A stretch of DNA of 64,000 bases from Micractinium sp. NFX-FRZ (lineage: Eukaryota; Chlorophyta; Trebouxiophyceae; Chlorellales; Chlorellaceae). The position numbers were made by a program, and so were the translations under genes. Under the pieces are notes generated by a model, which was not told where the DNA came from, did no database searches, and saw only the letters and a program-made list of their open reading frames with translations. Location: assembly GCA_029339195.1 (NCBI GenBank), contig JAPTJF010000003.1:434001-498000 (forward strand), written 5' to 3'. This document shows positions 19,957 through 32,600 of the stretch, in pieces. Each line of letters begins with the position of its first letter. The first letter of the stretch is position 1.

Positions 19957-22900
19957 ATGGTGCGCGCTGCCGCTTTGGCGGCCTGCCTGCTGGCCCTGGC
20001 CGCAGGCGCTGCCGCCCAGACCTGTACCCCGGGTGAGCATCCCGCCGCCGCTCTGCGCCCTGGCTCTCTGCCAGCCAGCCAGTCAGCCAGCGCCAGCAGC
20101 ACAGCACAGCACAGCCAGAGTCCTCACCTCCTGCTCCTTGTCTGGATTCAACCCTGGCTGCCGGGGCGGCAGACGCAGGACACCACTCGAGCAGAGCACG
20201 CATGGTTCCACCGCCGCCGGCACACCCGCCGCTGCTGCTGCCACCTGCTCCCTTCTGACCCCCTGACCTCTTCCCTCCTCCTGCACCCTGCCTGCTCCCC
20301 TGCAGGCCACCTCAAGCTCGACCTGGTGGCGCCCATTGGCACCACCGACATCCTGGCCCGGTGCCTCACCTCTTTCAACCTCAACATTGACGCGGCGTGC
20401 GGGGTGAGTGGGCAAAGCACACAGCCCAGGGCATGGCATACAGCGCAGGACGGGCAGCTCACACGTGGTTGCGCTTCAGACGAGGCCCATGCGGAGCAGC
20501 GTGCTAGGCGTGTGGAGAGTGCGGAGGTGCAGCGGAGAGGAGCCAGTCAGTTGCGGCAGCTGGCCCGGGCCTGACCTGGCCTCCCTTGCTGCCGTGAGTG
20601 AGGCAGGCCCTCTCTGGTTTGCCAGCCCAGCCACTGTCGCCGCACCCCCACGCCCCGCGCCCCACCAACCCCTTTCCCCCTCCCCCCCACACGCCCCCTG
20701 CAGATCTCCATCGTCGCCAACCAGAACCACGGCACCTTTGTCCCCGGCGTCTGGTCCTCCTCCCCCGACCCCCTGCTCATCTCCGAGTCTCGCATGGATG
20801 AGTGCCCCTCCTCCCGCCCCGCCGTCCCCATCACCATGGGCACCGGCACCAAGCTGGAGGCTGTGCGCCGCGCGGTGATCAAGGCCCTGGCCGGCTACGT
20901 GTATGGCCTGGATGTTGATGGCGAGTACAACTACGAGCTCTACGTGCCCGACCTCGACTGGAAGACCGGCCGCATTGTGGTGAAGCGCAACGACCAGCGC
21001 GGGTTTGGCCTGCTGAACATTGTGTATGCCATCACCGAGGTGGGTGGGCGGTGCCAGGGTGGCATGTGGTGAGGGTGGCATCTGGGTGTGGCATCGTGTG
21101 CCGCTGCCTGCCCGGCGGCGGGTGCGGGGTGCCTGGAGCGGGAGGCTGCCGTGGGGACCTCTCCGCAGCAAGGCAGCAAGGCCCAGCTGACCTGCCCGGG
21201 CACCGTTTACACAATGTTACAGCTCTGAAGGCACCGGGGCTCCCACGCTCCGCCCATCCCCTGCCCACCTCCCCGCTCCGCAACACCTTGCAACCCCACC
21301 TGCCGCCACGTCACCCTCCCCCTCCCCCTTTCCTCTCCCGTGCAGGCTGATGTGTCTGAGCTGGATTTCCTGGAGGACGACGACACTACCCCCCTGGGCG
21401 AGGTCATGTCTTGCACCAACCTGACCACCTCCGACCAGTACGACGCCTCTGGCCTGTGCTTCGAGAACGACCAGGCCGATGGCCCCTGCCCCGACCAGAC
21501 CTACCCCGTCATGATTGTGGAGGACAACGCAGTGAACGCCTGGAACGAGAAGCTGCAGGCATTCAAGCTCTGCGCCTGGTGCCCCGCCGGTGAGCCCCGC
21601 TGCCCGCTGCCGCCCGCTTGGCAGCGCAGCGGAGTGCACGCGCTGCTGCACGTGTGATGGCACAGTGCATGTGCTGGCACAGTGCACGCAACCTTCGTGC
21701 AGTGTGCTGTGCTGGCATGGATGTGCCAGCGACCCAGCCCCCTACTCTTCAGTGCCGCTATGGCTCTGCCGACACCCCAGCACACTGCGTTCTGACCTTG
21801 CGAGTGCCCTGTCCCCGCTTGTGCTGCAGGCACCTTCGGCGACGGCTACGGCTGCACCACCTGCCCCGCCGGCCAATTCTCCGAGATCGGAGGCCCATGC
21901 ACCGACTGCCCCGCCGGCACCTACTCCAACGCCGGCAGCGCTTTCTGCATCCCCTGCCCCACCGGCACCTACTCCGCCTCCGTTGGCACCAAGGAGTGCT
22001 CTGAGTGGTGAGCAAGGCTGCCTCTTGTGTGCACGTGTTGCTGCCTGCCAGGCTGCCAGGCTGCGCCTGCCTGGCTGCCCTGCAATCAACCATCCATGCA
22101 GCTAGCGCATCCCTCGACACACCCATGCCCTGACACACCCATTCCCTTTCACCGCCTGTGCAGCCCCGAGGACACCTATGCCTGGATCCCCGGCAGCACC
22201 GCCTGCCTGCGCTGCATCCAGGGCATCCCCGAGGTGTGCGACCCCGACAGCGGCTGCCCCAGCGGTGACGCCGCCCTCAAGCCCAACGAGACCATCTCCA
22301 CTGTCACCGGTGAGTCATCACTCCCGTGGCAGCGGAAGCTGCAACCCGTGGCTCCCTGCCCTGCTGTGCCTGCTGCCTGCCTGCGTTTTTCCCCCTGGAC
22401 ATGCCTGCCGTGTCCCACCGGCGGGGCATGCATCTTGCTTGCCAGCCTGCATCTGTTCCCCCCCTGCCAGTGGTGCTCCACTGCTCACCAAGATCCATGC
22501 CCATGCGCCCCACCCCCACTTGCAGCCACCCACATTGTTGACGTGGCCGCCATGACCGCCAACGACGGCACCTGCAACCTGAACGCCGCCAACCCCGACT
22601 ACGAGATCAAGGCCTTCACCAAGTGCAAGGACTGGGCGACCTCCATGCAGCTTGCCTTCACCGTGTACGGCGACTGCTCCATCCAGATCTCCCCCATCTC
22701 TGATGACACCTGCTCCCACCCCACCAACACCACCACCCACGAGTATGGCGCCATCCAGCAGCGCGCTTACTATACCGGCGTCAACGGCGACTTCAAGATC
22801 CGCTCCCTGTTCGACACCACCAGCGGCGTGACCAAGTGAGTGGGCGGGGCGAGCCGTCTCCTGTGCAATTCCCCTGTCGTCAAGCTTACTGGCCGACCGA

Positions 22901-25900
22901 CATGGGGCCCCCAGGCTGTTGTGCCTTTCCATGGGGTCTCAGCCAGCCGGCCGGGCACCACCTTGCTTGCTCTGCCTGACCGCCACGCCCCCCGTGCCCG
23001 CTCGCCTCCCGTGCAGGTCCGTCATGCTTTCCATTGACGCCGACCTGAAGGCCACCTGGTATGCCGTCACCACTGATGCACATGAGGCCTGGACCAACGG
23101 CCTCATCCGCGACCTGCCCCCAGCCCCCCTGATGCCCGAGGTAGGCGCCGTTGGTTGTGTTGAGACAGCAGCCCAACGTTGGCACTGTGCATGTCGCGCC
23201 TCCCCGGTATGCTCAGAGGCTTCAGCCGGGCACGCTTTGGTTGCATGCACCTGCGCGCTCAAGTCCCCTGTGCCTTTGAGCCCTTGCTCACCTGCGATGC
23301 TCCGGGTGGCTGACCCCTGTTGCAGGTGTGCACTGCTCAGCTGAGCATGGAGGGAGGCTCCATCCTGGGTGCTGGCCCTGAGCCCCTGCTCCCCTCTGCC
23401 GGCTGGAACTGCCCCCCCGGCACCTACTTCCACGCCGTTGAGATCTGCCCCATCTGCCCCGTTGGCTTCACCTGCCCCGGCGGCAGCCCCGCTGCCGCTG
23501 ACAAGATCCCCTGCCCCCCCAGTGAGTGCCCAGCTGCCTGCCTGTGTGCCCCAGGTGTGCTGCCTCCCGCTGTGTGTTGCATGCGTTGATGCGCGCTGCC
23601 TTGCGCATGCTGTGCGTTGCAATGCCGCACCCGCCTGACGCACCTCGCGCACCCTCCCATCCCTCCCTGCCCCTCAGACACCTACAACTGCATGCTCGGC
23701 AACTCTGCTGACTGCATCGCCTGCCCCGCCTCTGGCGCCTACACCAGCTATGCCGCCGCCCAACAGTGCGACGTCGAGAAACTGGACCTGGAGTGCAAGG
23801 GCGGCGTGTGTGAGTTATTATTTTTTGCTGTTATTCAGGCTTCAGCTCGGTGCTGCCACCGGGCCCTCTGCCTCCTGCCTGAGCTAGCCTGCCTTGATCA
23901 GGCCTGGTGGCTGCATCCTTTTGAGGACCCCTTTGAAATGGCTGACTGACGTACCTAGGTTCACCCCGCCGCCCCATGCTGCCGCAGACGCCGGCGAGTC
24001 CTGGGCATTCGACCTGGCCTCCCAGCAGTGCCAGAAGTGCCCTGCTGGCACCTTCCGTGACCTGACTGGCGACGTCTGCGTGGAGTGGTGAGGGCCAAGC
24101 TTGCGTGTGCCTGTGCGCCTGCCCATGCTGCTACCACTGCAGGTGCTGCGCTGCTGCCGTGGCTGTGCATCACTTCTGCGCTGCAGCTGCAGCTGTCTGC
24201 CAATGCCACGCTGGCTTGCCTTGTGCGGCAAGGCCTGACCCCCTTCGTCACTCGCTCACTCCTGCCCATCCGGGCGTGCAGCCCCGCCGGTTCTTTCTCC
24301 AAGGAGGGAGACGAGACCTGCACCCTGTGCCCCGCCGGCGAGGTGAGTCCTTGTTGATAGCCTGCGGCCTGGCTTGGTGCGGCGGTCATGGCTGCGCCCG
24401 CTGCCCGTGCGTCTTGAGTGCACCGCTCAGTGCGCACTGGGCACAGACTGCGCTCCCAACCCCGCAAGCAGCTGCCAGTTTGTGGCTCCCATTCCCTGGA
24501 AGCTCAATGCTGACCCTTAGCCCTTGCCACGTCCTCTCCCCACTCTGCAGTACTCCCCCTCTGCTGGTCTGGCTGACCAGAGCGAGCTGCTGGGCACCCA
24601 GGGCTGCGTCCTGTGCCCCGAGGGCTCCATGCCCGTTGCTGACGGCACCGTGGAGGCTGACACCACCACCCCTGTTGTGATTGGCGCCACCGCCTGCTCC
24701 GCCTGGTGAGTGGCCTGCGGCTGGCCATGAGCTTGTTTCCCTGGCGCTGACGGCTGGAAGCAAGGGGCTGCTGTCTGGTCAGGCAGTTGGGCAACTGCAG
24801 GCTCCTAATGTTGCCTAGCCGTGAGTCCAATCCATCCTGCCGGCCATTCACCTCCGACAGTACCTGTGGCACGCCCTCCCCCTCTGCAGCCCCGCCGGCA
24901 CCGTCCTGCCTGTCCAGACCCAGGCCTGCGAGCTGTGCGGCACGCACACCTACCGCACCGGCGACGCCACCCCCGAGAACAACAAGTGCAAGCCCGTGCC
25001 CGCCGGTCAGTGCTGCGTGTTGGGAGGGAGGGAGGCGACATGCAGGCAGCTGGTGTTTTGCCTGCAATTGTGTCGTGAGTGGAAGTGCACCACAGCTGTC
25101 TGCTGCCTCCATCTGCCCCCCCGCTGGTGCGCGCGCCTGCTCACCAGACGGCACGTCTGTACCAGACACCAACCGCTCGGCCCTGCCCTCCACCACCTGC
25201 AGGCTACTACCTGTCCGACGCTGACCACAGCAAGATTGACCTGTGCCCCGTGGGCACTGTGTCCTTCTATGATGACGGCAACCAGGACACCGGTGCCCGC
25301 ATCCCCAACGTTGAGGATGAGTGCGCTGCCTGCGCTGACCTGGACTCCCTCCTGGCCCTGACCACCCCCAAGTGGGCCCACACCTTTGCTCCCCGCAAGG
25401 GCATGACCCAGTGCGTCCCCTGCCCCGGCGGCACCAAGCCCGTCACCGGGCCCAGCTCCGTCAACCCCGCCGCTCCCAAGATCACTGGCTCTTGCTCCGC
25501 CTGCCCCGACGCCCAGTACCGCGACGCTTACACCGTCAGGTGCGGTGGTGTGTGTGCAAGCAAGGACACACTGCTGGCAGGCTCAGCCGTGCATTAGCGG
25601 CCGCATCACACAACACTGCGGGCTTGATTTGATTGGGACGTTGGCTGACTGTCGTGCTCGTGGTTGCCCCCTCCTGATTTGCTGCAGCAAGGACTGCACG
25701 CCCTGCCTGGCTGGCTACGAGGTGGGCCCCTCCACCAAGATGGACTGCACCATGTGGTGAGTGGGGGTGAGGGCCGCAGGGTGTGCAAGCTGCCGTGCAC
25801 AGCATGGCCCGTATGGGAGACGCCAGCTGCTCATTGCTGCAACAACCCCCCATCTCTCACCTAAACCCTCCCCCTCCCTTGCCCGCTCTGCAGCCGCCCC

Positions 25901-27030
25901 GGCACCTTCATGCCCGCTTCTCGTCGTGACCTCGGCACCACCGTGTCCAACACCTGCGACCTGTGCCCCAAGCACCAGTACCGCCCCACCTTTGGCGCCA
26001 CTTCCTGCATGAACTGCCCCCGCGGCACCCAGACCGCCAACACCGGCAACGTGGAGTGCACTGCCTGCCCCATTGGCTACCACAACAACCAGGCCGGTGA
26101 GTGCTAGCGGATTGCCAGCCTGGCAGTGTGCTGCACATGGTTGATATGGTCTGTAGATGGAGGTCAGCCACACTGCTAGCTTTGTGGGCTGCAGGCCCCC
26201 CCCCAGCTTGTCTACCCCTGCCACTCATGGTGACCACACCACATGCACCCTCCCGCCCCTGCCGCAGGCACTGAGTGCAAGCCCGCCCCGGCCGGCACCT
26301 TTGTGAACACCACCGGCGCGTTTGTGACCACCCCCTGCCCCAAGGGCTCCTGGAACAACGAGCAGGCCCAGGACAACTGCAACCCTTGCGCCCCCGGCAA
26401 GTACTCCAACACCCTGGGCTCCAAGGAGTGCAAGACCTGCCCCGCCGGCACCTACTCCGCTGGCCAGGCCATCAGCTGCCTGGACTGCCGCCCCGGCTAC
26501 GCCGCGCCCGCCGGCGCCGCCGCCTGCAGCCCCTGCAAGCCCGGCACCTTTGCCCCCAGCTTCAAGTCTGCCACCTGCCGCCTGTGCCCCAAGGGCTACC
26601 AGTGCCCCACCAACGCCATGAACAAGGAGGGCGCATGCCCCCGTGGCACCTTCAGCAACAAGGAGGGCAACCGTCTGTGCACCCCCTGGTGAGTAGGCCG
26701 TGGAGGAGGGCGTGGGTGAGGTGGGGTTGAGGGTGGGGGTAGTGTGGGGCTGGAGTGCTGCTGTGGCATGTGCATACATCCGACCGGCCTGCGTTTGCGC
26801 TGCTCACTGGCCCGCCCCCAGCCCTGTCCACTGACCACCACTGCCCTTCCCTGCCTCTTCCCTACTGCAGCCCGGTCAACACTGTCTCTGCTGGAGGCCG
26901 CGTGTCGGCCACCCTCATCCAGCCCGTGATGGCCTGCACCAAGTGCGCCCCCGGCACCAACACCCGCGGCCTGACCGGCCAGTCCAAGTGCCAGGTCATC
27001 CGCCCCCAGGTCAAGCGCCTGATGCTCTGA
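19957..27030 (+). CDS. Secreted cysteine-rich protein 1 with ephrin-receptor-like repeats
   Basis: Function unknown; predicted extracellular, perhaps in the cell wall. Nineteen exons, 1153 residues: 19957-20032, 20306-20403, 20704-21039, 21346-21589, 21830-22007, 22164-22309, 22526-22835, 23017-23140, 23326-23521, 23678-23809, 23988-24087, 24282-24342, 24551-24705, 24890-25005, 25203-25539, 25688-25756, 25894-26096, 26268-26688, 26871-27030. Signal peptide MVRAAALAACLLALAAGAAA. A roughly 200-residue N-terminal domain of no family I know follows, then many C-x-x-C-P-A-G-T-Y-S modules of the GCC2/GCC3 (ephrin A/B receptor-like) type. A Cys-poor domain in exons 7-8 interrupts them. N-glycosylation sequons occur (NLT, NTT). 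No transmembrane or GPI tail is visible (end VKRLML). Codons end overwhelmingly in C, unlike the neighbours, suggesting high expression. Paralogue of 29612-36498. Confidence 0.88.
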
Positions 27031-28000
27031 GCTTGCAGGCTTTGAGCACCTATGAACGATCTAGCGTTCAAGTAACACTCTAATTCCGCCCAGGCAGCGC
27101 TCGTCCTCCTGCATGCGGCGTCCAGTCCCTGTCCTGCTGTATCCTCCTACCCCCTTTGCTTTGAAGCACGTCTCTTCCAGCGTGGCCTCGCTCACCTAGT
27201 CTTCACCCTCCCTGCTGCTGGCTCCCTGCGCCTGTGTCCGCTGCCGACTGGGCAGGCCATGTGCCAGCTTCCTGACAGCTGCATGCCTGCCCAGTTGATA
27301 GCGGCACCTTACGGCACAGCCCCGGAGTTTCCTTCCCGCCCGCCTCCATCCCGCCCAGCACCCCTCCGCATGCTTTCACCCTCCCGTGGCCCCTATCTCT
27401 CGACTGCTTTTGGCTCCCAGCTGGCAACCGAGCACTCCTGTGCACTCTGCTGCGCCACTTGTGCATTGGCCAGTGACGCTGCACAATGCACTCCTTGCCG
27501 CTGTTGTAACCAAGCCATCCACCAACACGTGACCGACTCTTGGGAAGCTAGAGGGTTGGGGAATGCTGTGGGGGGTGTGAGATGTTGCCACGCTGGACAT
27601 TGGCTTGGTTGGCACTGGTGGTGGCCCCTTCTTCCCCTGCTGCGCTGCCCGGTACCAGCCGCCCGGGGGGACCATGGAAACAAGCACTACGGATCCAACG
27701 GCGCCCGAACCCAGCAGATGCCCGTGTCGGCCTTTCAGGATCGAGATGGGGACGGCAGACCCGCGTGTGCGCCACCCAGTGGTGGTCATGACAAGCGTGT
27801 GCGGGTATCCCGAGCGTCCGAACTGGAGCCCCCGGTTTGTCTCTCTGAGGCGCGCCGGCTGCGTTTGGTTTCCAATTGCTGTTGCCAAGGCCAAGATATT
27901 CCCTTGTTCCAACCCATCGTGGCCCTGCTCGTAGAGCGGTCATCGTGCTGTCTGGCCGGAAGAGGACGGGAGGGCCGTGCACACCCCCTGTCCTGGCAGG

Positions 28001-28070
28001 TGGCAATCGGCGGGAATTGGAGCCCGCAACCCTCGGGTCGGCTGTTCGGTTGCAGCTACAGAGCGACCAC
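28001..28070 (-). mobile_element. Decayed tRNA-like (SINE-type) sequence, candidate
   Basis: On minus the stretch has a D-arm-like part (GTAGCTGCAACC) followed 30 bases later by a T-arm-like hairpin, GCGGG-CTCCAAT-TCCCGC. This is the usual order of the A and B boxes. The acceptor stem does not pair, so it is not a working tRNA. A tRNA-derived SINE head is the best reading, at low certainty. Confidence 0.3.
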
Positions 28071-28380
28071 AAACTAGCAAACCGGGTCTCATCAAGCCAG
28101 CGGCTCGACCACAGACGCACCGGACATCCTGTCCTGCAGCCTGCCAGCGCAGCGTCACCGGCGGCAACCCGCCGTTGGCACCGCGCCTGGGAGAGAAAGG
28201 GGGTGCTGGTCCGAACCGGCAATCGCTTCCCAAGATCTCGAGCAGTCCCAAGCACTTTCAATGTGATGGGGCCGGTCTACCGAGGGTGGCAGGGCCCCTA
28301 GCTATCTATGTATGCTCCCGCCTCAGAGGGGAGGCGGGCAGGTACCACTCTTGCCGTGGCCGCTTTCAAACTAAGTGTTG

Positions 28381-28405
28381 CCGGGCCCGGCTGAGCCGGG
28401 CCCGG
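28381..28405. repeat. Direct repeat of a 10-bp palindrome
   Basis: CCGGGCCCGG occurs at 28381-28390 and 28396-28405, separated by five bases. Each copy is a perfect palindrome, so the pair can form several hairpins. Role unknown. Confidence 0.85.
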
Positions 28406-29611
28406 CTCGCAGCGTCTTGTTTACCTCTGATGCTGGGTACTGGGTGCTGGGTACAGTTACCTCCTCGATGGACTCACCAAGCCAGTATGCATGTCAGGCA
28501 CCTTGAGTGAGCCTGTCCCAATGTTCCGCAGACCCGGGTGCAGCCCTGTTTCCCGTCCCTGCACCACCCCTGGATTTCCGCCACTTGTATTGACGCCCAG
28601 GGCTCACAGGGGGCGGGGGGTATTCCCGAGCCGAATCCCCATCTGGTTTTGCGCAACAATGGGCCGACTGCTGGAAAAGCGGGAGGCTTTGCAGTCGGCA
28701 GCGCGGGAGCCGGGCGGTCACTCGCATGCCAACTTGACATAGAGAACACTGGCTGCAGCCGCATCAGTGATACTATTGTTCAATCAAGCCACAGCTTCAC
28801 CACACAGGGAGGTCAGACCAGTGCTGCACACGCTAGACACAGAGGGAAAGGTGCCAGGTGGGGCTGAAGCTTCCCCAGGCGTGGGGGTGGGGGCGCCCAC
28901 CTCGTGCGGCAAAGGGTTGTGCAGGGGCCATGTCCCACCTAGCCAACGAGGGTGCCACTATGGTCCTGGCGCCAGGAACACACGCCACCCGTTGGCAGCG
29001 TGCCGCTCCCGACGCCCTGCGACTCTTGGCCACCCTAGTGCTGTGCGAATTCCGACACCCTTCTCCAGGATCTTTCGTGGAACCGGAGGGCGGCGGATCC
29101 GTGTATTTACGGTGCAGTCCACAGAGCTCGGTCTCCCCTAGAATGGTTTTGTTCAATGTCATAAACGCATTCCGAAAGGGAGACCGAAGACAGGGAGAGG
29201 CGGTCCTCGGTACGCCCACCGAAGATTGACTGCACGACGCCAGCCTGGCAGGCCGGCCCGCCAGCGACATAAACTCCCACCCTCGCCGTCCTCTCCATTC
29301 CATTCTCCTGTGCAGCCTCCTCGGCGCACCTCTACACAGCCCTTGGGACCCCCGAGGCCCAGCCCTTCAGCCAGTGGCAGACTCGTACGCGGGTGCGCCC
29401 ATGGCAGCAGCGGGCTGCTCTGGCAGGCTTCGCCTTGCTGCTTGGAGCCAGCATCCCTAGCATCAACAATCTCTCTGCCGCCCTGCACGGCGCCCAGGAC
29501 ACGCCTCTTCCTCTGCACGGGTGGGGTACGATGGGCAGCAAGGATCACCCCTTCCGCGCTGAACACCTCCCTCGCCCTTGATCCGCACACGCAGGAATCC
29601 TGCTCAGCAAC

Positions 29612-32600
29612 ATGGCGCGCGCCGCCGCTCTGGCGGTCTGTCTGCTGGCCCTGGCCGCAGGCGCCGTCGCCCAGACCTGTACCCCCGGTGAGCCCGCCCT
29701 CCCCCGCCTGCTGGCCCCCGCCTTCCCGCCTGCCACTGCATGCCTGCTCCGGCGCAGCGCTTTCCCACTGCAGTGTCTCTTTCATGCAGCAGCAGCAGCA
29801 GCAGCAGCAGCCTCGTGTGCCCTCTTCAGCGTGCACCGAGTCTCCGCCGCCCTGCTGCCTGTGCTCGCTCACCCACCCGCCCCAACCCTCCCACCCACAG
29901 GCCACCTGAAGCTGGAGCTGGTTGCCCCCAGCGGCACCACCGACCCCATTGCCAAGTGCCTCACCTCCTTCCGCCTCGACATCGACGGCGCATGCGCGGT
30001 AAGCCCATGCCCCGCGCCTCCCGGTTGCCTTGTACTGTGCCGCCCGCCGCACTCTCAGCAGCAGCCCGCCCTCGCTTGCCCAGCCCCACACGCCTCTGCC
30101 TGTCTCCAAGCTGCTCAGCCCCCAGCCCTTTGCACCTTTGCAAGCCCTCCCCCACCCCCTTGCCCTCCTTCCCCTTCCCTCCCCTTCCCTCCCCCCCCCG
30201 CCGCCCTGCAGATCTCCCTCACCGCCCTGCAGTCCCATGGCTCTCACGTGGAGGGCTTCTTCTCCTCCGACATGGACCTGGCCGTGGGCGACAAGTTTGT
30301 GGAGTGCCCATCCGCCCGCCCCGCCGTCCCCATCGTCCTGGGCTCCGGCACCAAGCTGGAGGCCGTGCGCCGCGCCGTTATCAAGGCCCTGGCCGGCTAC
30401 GTGTACGGCCTGGACGGCGACCTGGAGTACAACTATGAGCTGCCCGTGCCCGACCTCGACTTCTTTGTCGGCAAGCTGGTGGTGAAGCGCAACGACCAGA
30501 AGGGCCAGGGCCTGCAGAACATTGTGTACGCCATCACCGAGGTGGGTGGGCGGTGGGATGGTGGGGTGGGGTGGGGTGGGGCCTCAGCCCTGCTTGCCGC
30601 ACTGCTCTTCAACCGCCCGCAGTGCCACCACTCCCACAGCTGCCCAATGCCCCTTCCTGCCTCTGCTCTCCCTCGACCTCCTCCCCCTCCCCCTCCCTCC
30701 CCTCCACAGGCTGACGTGGACGAGCTCGACATGCTGTGCGACGACGACAAGACCCCCCTGGGCGAGGTGCTGTCCTGCGCCAACCTCACCGCCCCCGCCG
30801 CCTTCCCCCAGTACGACGCCTCCGACCTGTGCTTCGCCAACGCCGACGCCGACCAGCCCTGCCCCGCCAACACCTACCAGGTGCGGGGGCGGGCGGGATG
30901 ATAGGGTGGGGGTGGGGTGCCGCGCTGCATTGCTCCCGGTAGTGGGGTGCCCCCACACAGGCAGTACTGCTATCCCCTCCTGCAAGCCACCTACCATACC
31001 CTGCCACTCGCCTGCACCTTGGCCTCACGGCTTGCCTTGCCTCCTCCCCCCTCCCCATCCCTCTCTGCCAGGTCATGGTGGTCACTGACCCCCACTTCCA
31101 GGCCTTCGACGAGAAGGAGGAGGCTTTCAAGGTCTGCGGCTGGTGCCCCGCCGGTAAGCCCCCAACCCCACCCCTCCCACTGCCTGCCTGCCTGCCTGCC
31201 TGCCTGTTTGCCTGTGTGCCTGCCTCCCATTGCATGCGTGCCCCAGGCATAGGCTGCCTCTGCCTGTGCCCCTGCGCCCCGCCTTTGTCGGATCCTCACC
31301 TCCACTTCGCCTCACCTCACCACCGCACTGCTCCCCTCCTGCCTGCAGGTACCTTCGGCAACGGCGACGGCTCTGGCTGCTCCACCTGCCCCGCCGGCCA
31401 GTACTCCGTGATTGGCTCTGGCTGCACTGACTGCCCCGCCGGCACCTACTCCAACGCCGGCAGCTCCATCTGCATCCCTTGCCCCACCGGCACCTACTCT
31501 TCCGCTGATGGCACCAAGGAGTGCTCCGAGTGGTGAGCAAGGCTGCCTCTTGTGTGCAGGTGTTGCTGGCCTGCCCACCCGCCTGCCAGATGACACTGCT
31601 CCCTGCTCTAACCTCCGCTTGCCTGTTGGGCTGTTACTACGGGCTCAGCTTGCCGCCCGTCTGCTTGTGACCTGCAACACCCATGCCCTATCCTCCCCAA
31701 CCTCTCTCTCACGGACCCACAAATGCTCACACCCCTGCCTGCCTGCAGCCCCGAGGACACCTACGCCTGGATCCCCGGCAGCACCTCGTGCCTGCGCTGC
31801 CTCCAGGGCATCCCCGAGGACTGCCCCAACGGCGTGTGCCCCAGCGGTGATGCCGCCCTCAAGCCCAACGAGACCATCTCCACCGTCACTGGTGAGTAGC
31901 GGAAGCCGCACTGCTTGGCGCCCTGCTGTGCCTTCTGCCTGCCTGCCTGCTGCACCAGCCTGCACGTAGCCTGCAGCAGCCTGCCAGTGCTCCACCGCTC
32001 GTGTACACCCTAAACTCACCCATGCCCCCGCGCCCCACCCCCCGTGCAGCCACCCACATTGTGGATGTGTCCGCCATGGGTGCCAACGACGGCGCCTGCA
32101 ACCTGAACGCCGCCAACCCCGACTACGAGATCAAGGCCTTCACCAAGTGCAAGAACTGGGCCACCTCCATGAAGCTCGCCTTCACCGTGTACGGCGACTG
32201 CTCCATCCAGATCTCCCCCATCTCCGACCCCACCTGCTCCGACCCCACCAACACCACCACCCACGAGTATGGCGCCATCCAGCAGCGCGCTTACTATACC
32301 GGCGTCAACGGCGACTTCAAGATCCGCTCCCTGTTCGACACCACCAGCGGCGTGACCAAGTGAGGGAGCGGGGCACGCTCTTTCCTTCTTTCCCATCTGA
32401 ACAGCAGCTGGCAGCCGTTGTTGGGCAGCAGCCTTTGCCTGCCGCTACTGCCTTACCGTGCCGCGCCCTACCTCGCATGCTCTGCCTGTTTGCCTCACCC
32501 CCGTGCCCACTCGCCTCTCATGCAGGTCCGTCATGCTTGCCATTGACGCCGACATGAAGGCCAAGTGGTACGTGGCCACCACCGACGCCAACGAGGCTTA

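Larger units (their letters stand above)
27031..29611. other. 2.6-kb spacer between the two cysteine-rich paralogues
   Basis: No supported gene. The first ~300 bp are homologous to the 3' flank of the second paralogue: GCACCTTACGGCACAGC occurs at about 27303 and again at about 36725. So the duplicated unit includes the 3' UTR. From about 27,600 to 29,260 base composition is more even and there is no intron-like structure. A tRNA-like remnant (28001-28070) and a short palindromic repeat (28381-28405) suggest old mobile-element debris. The final part should be the promoter of gene 2. Confidence 0.5.

Noticed and set aside
27548..28261. Minus-strand open frame with RTADPRVAGSNS-like text
   Set aside because: Such peptides are typical accidental translations of tRNA-like DNA; treated as a tRNA-like remnant instead of a gene.
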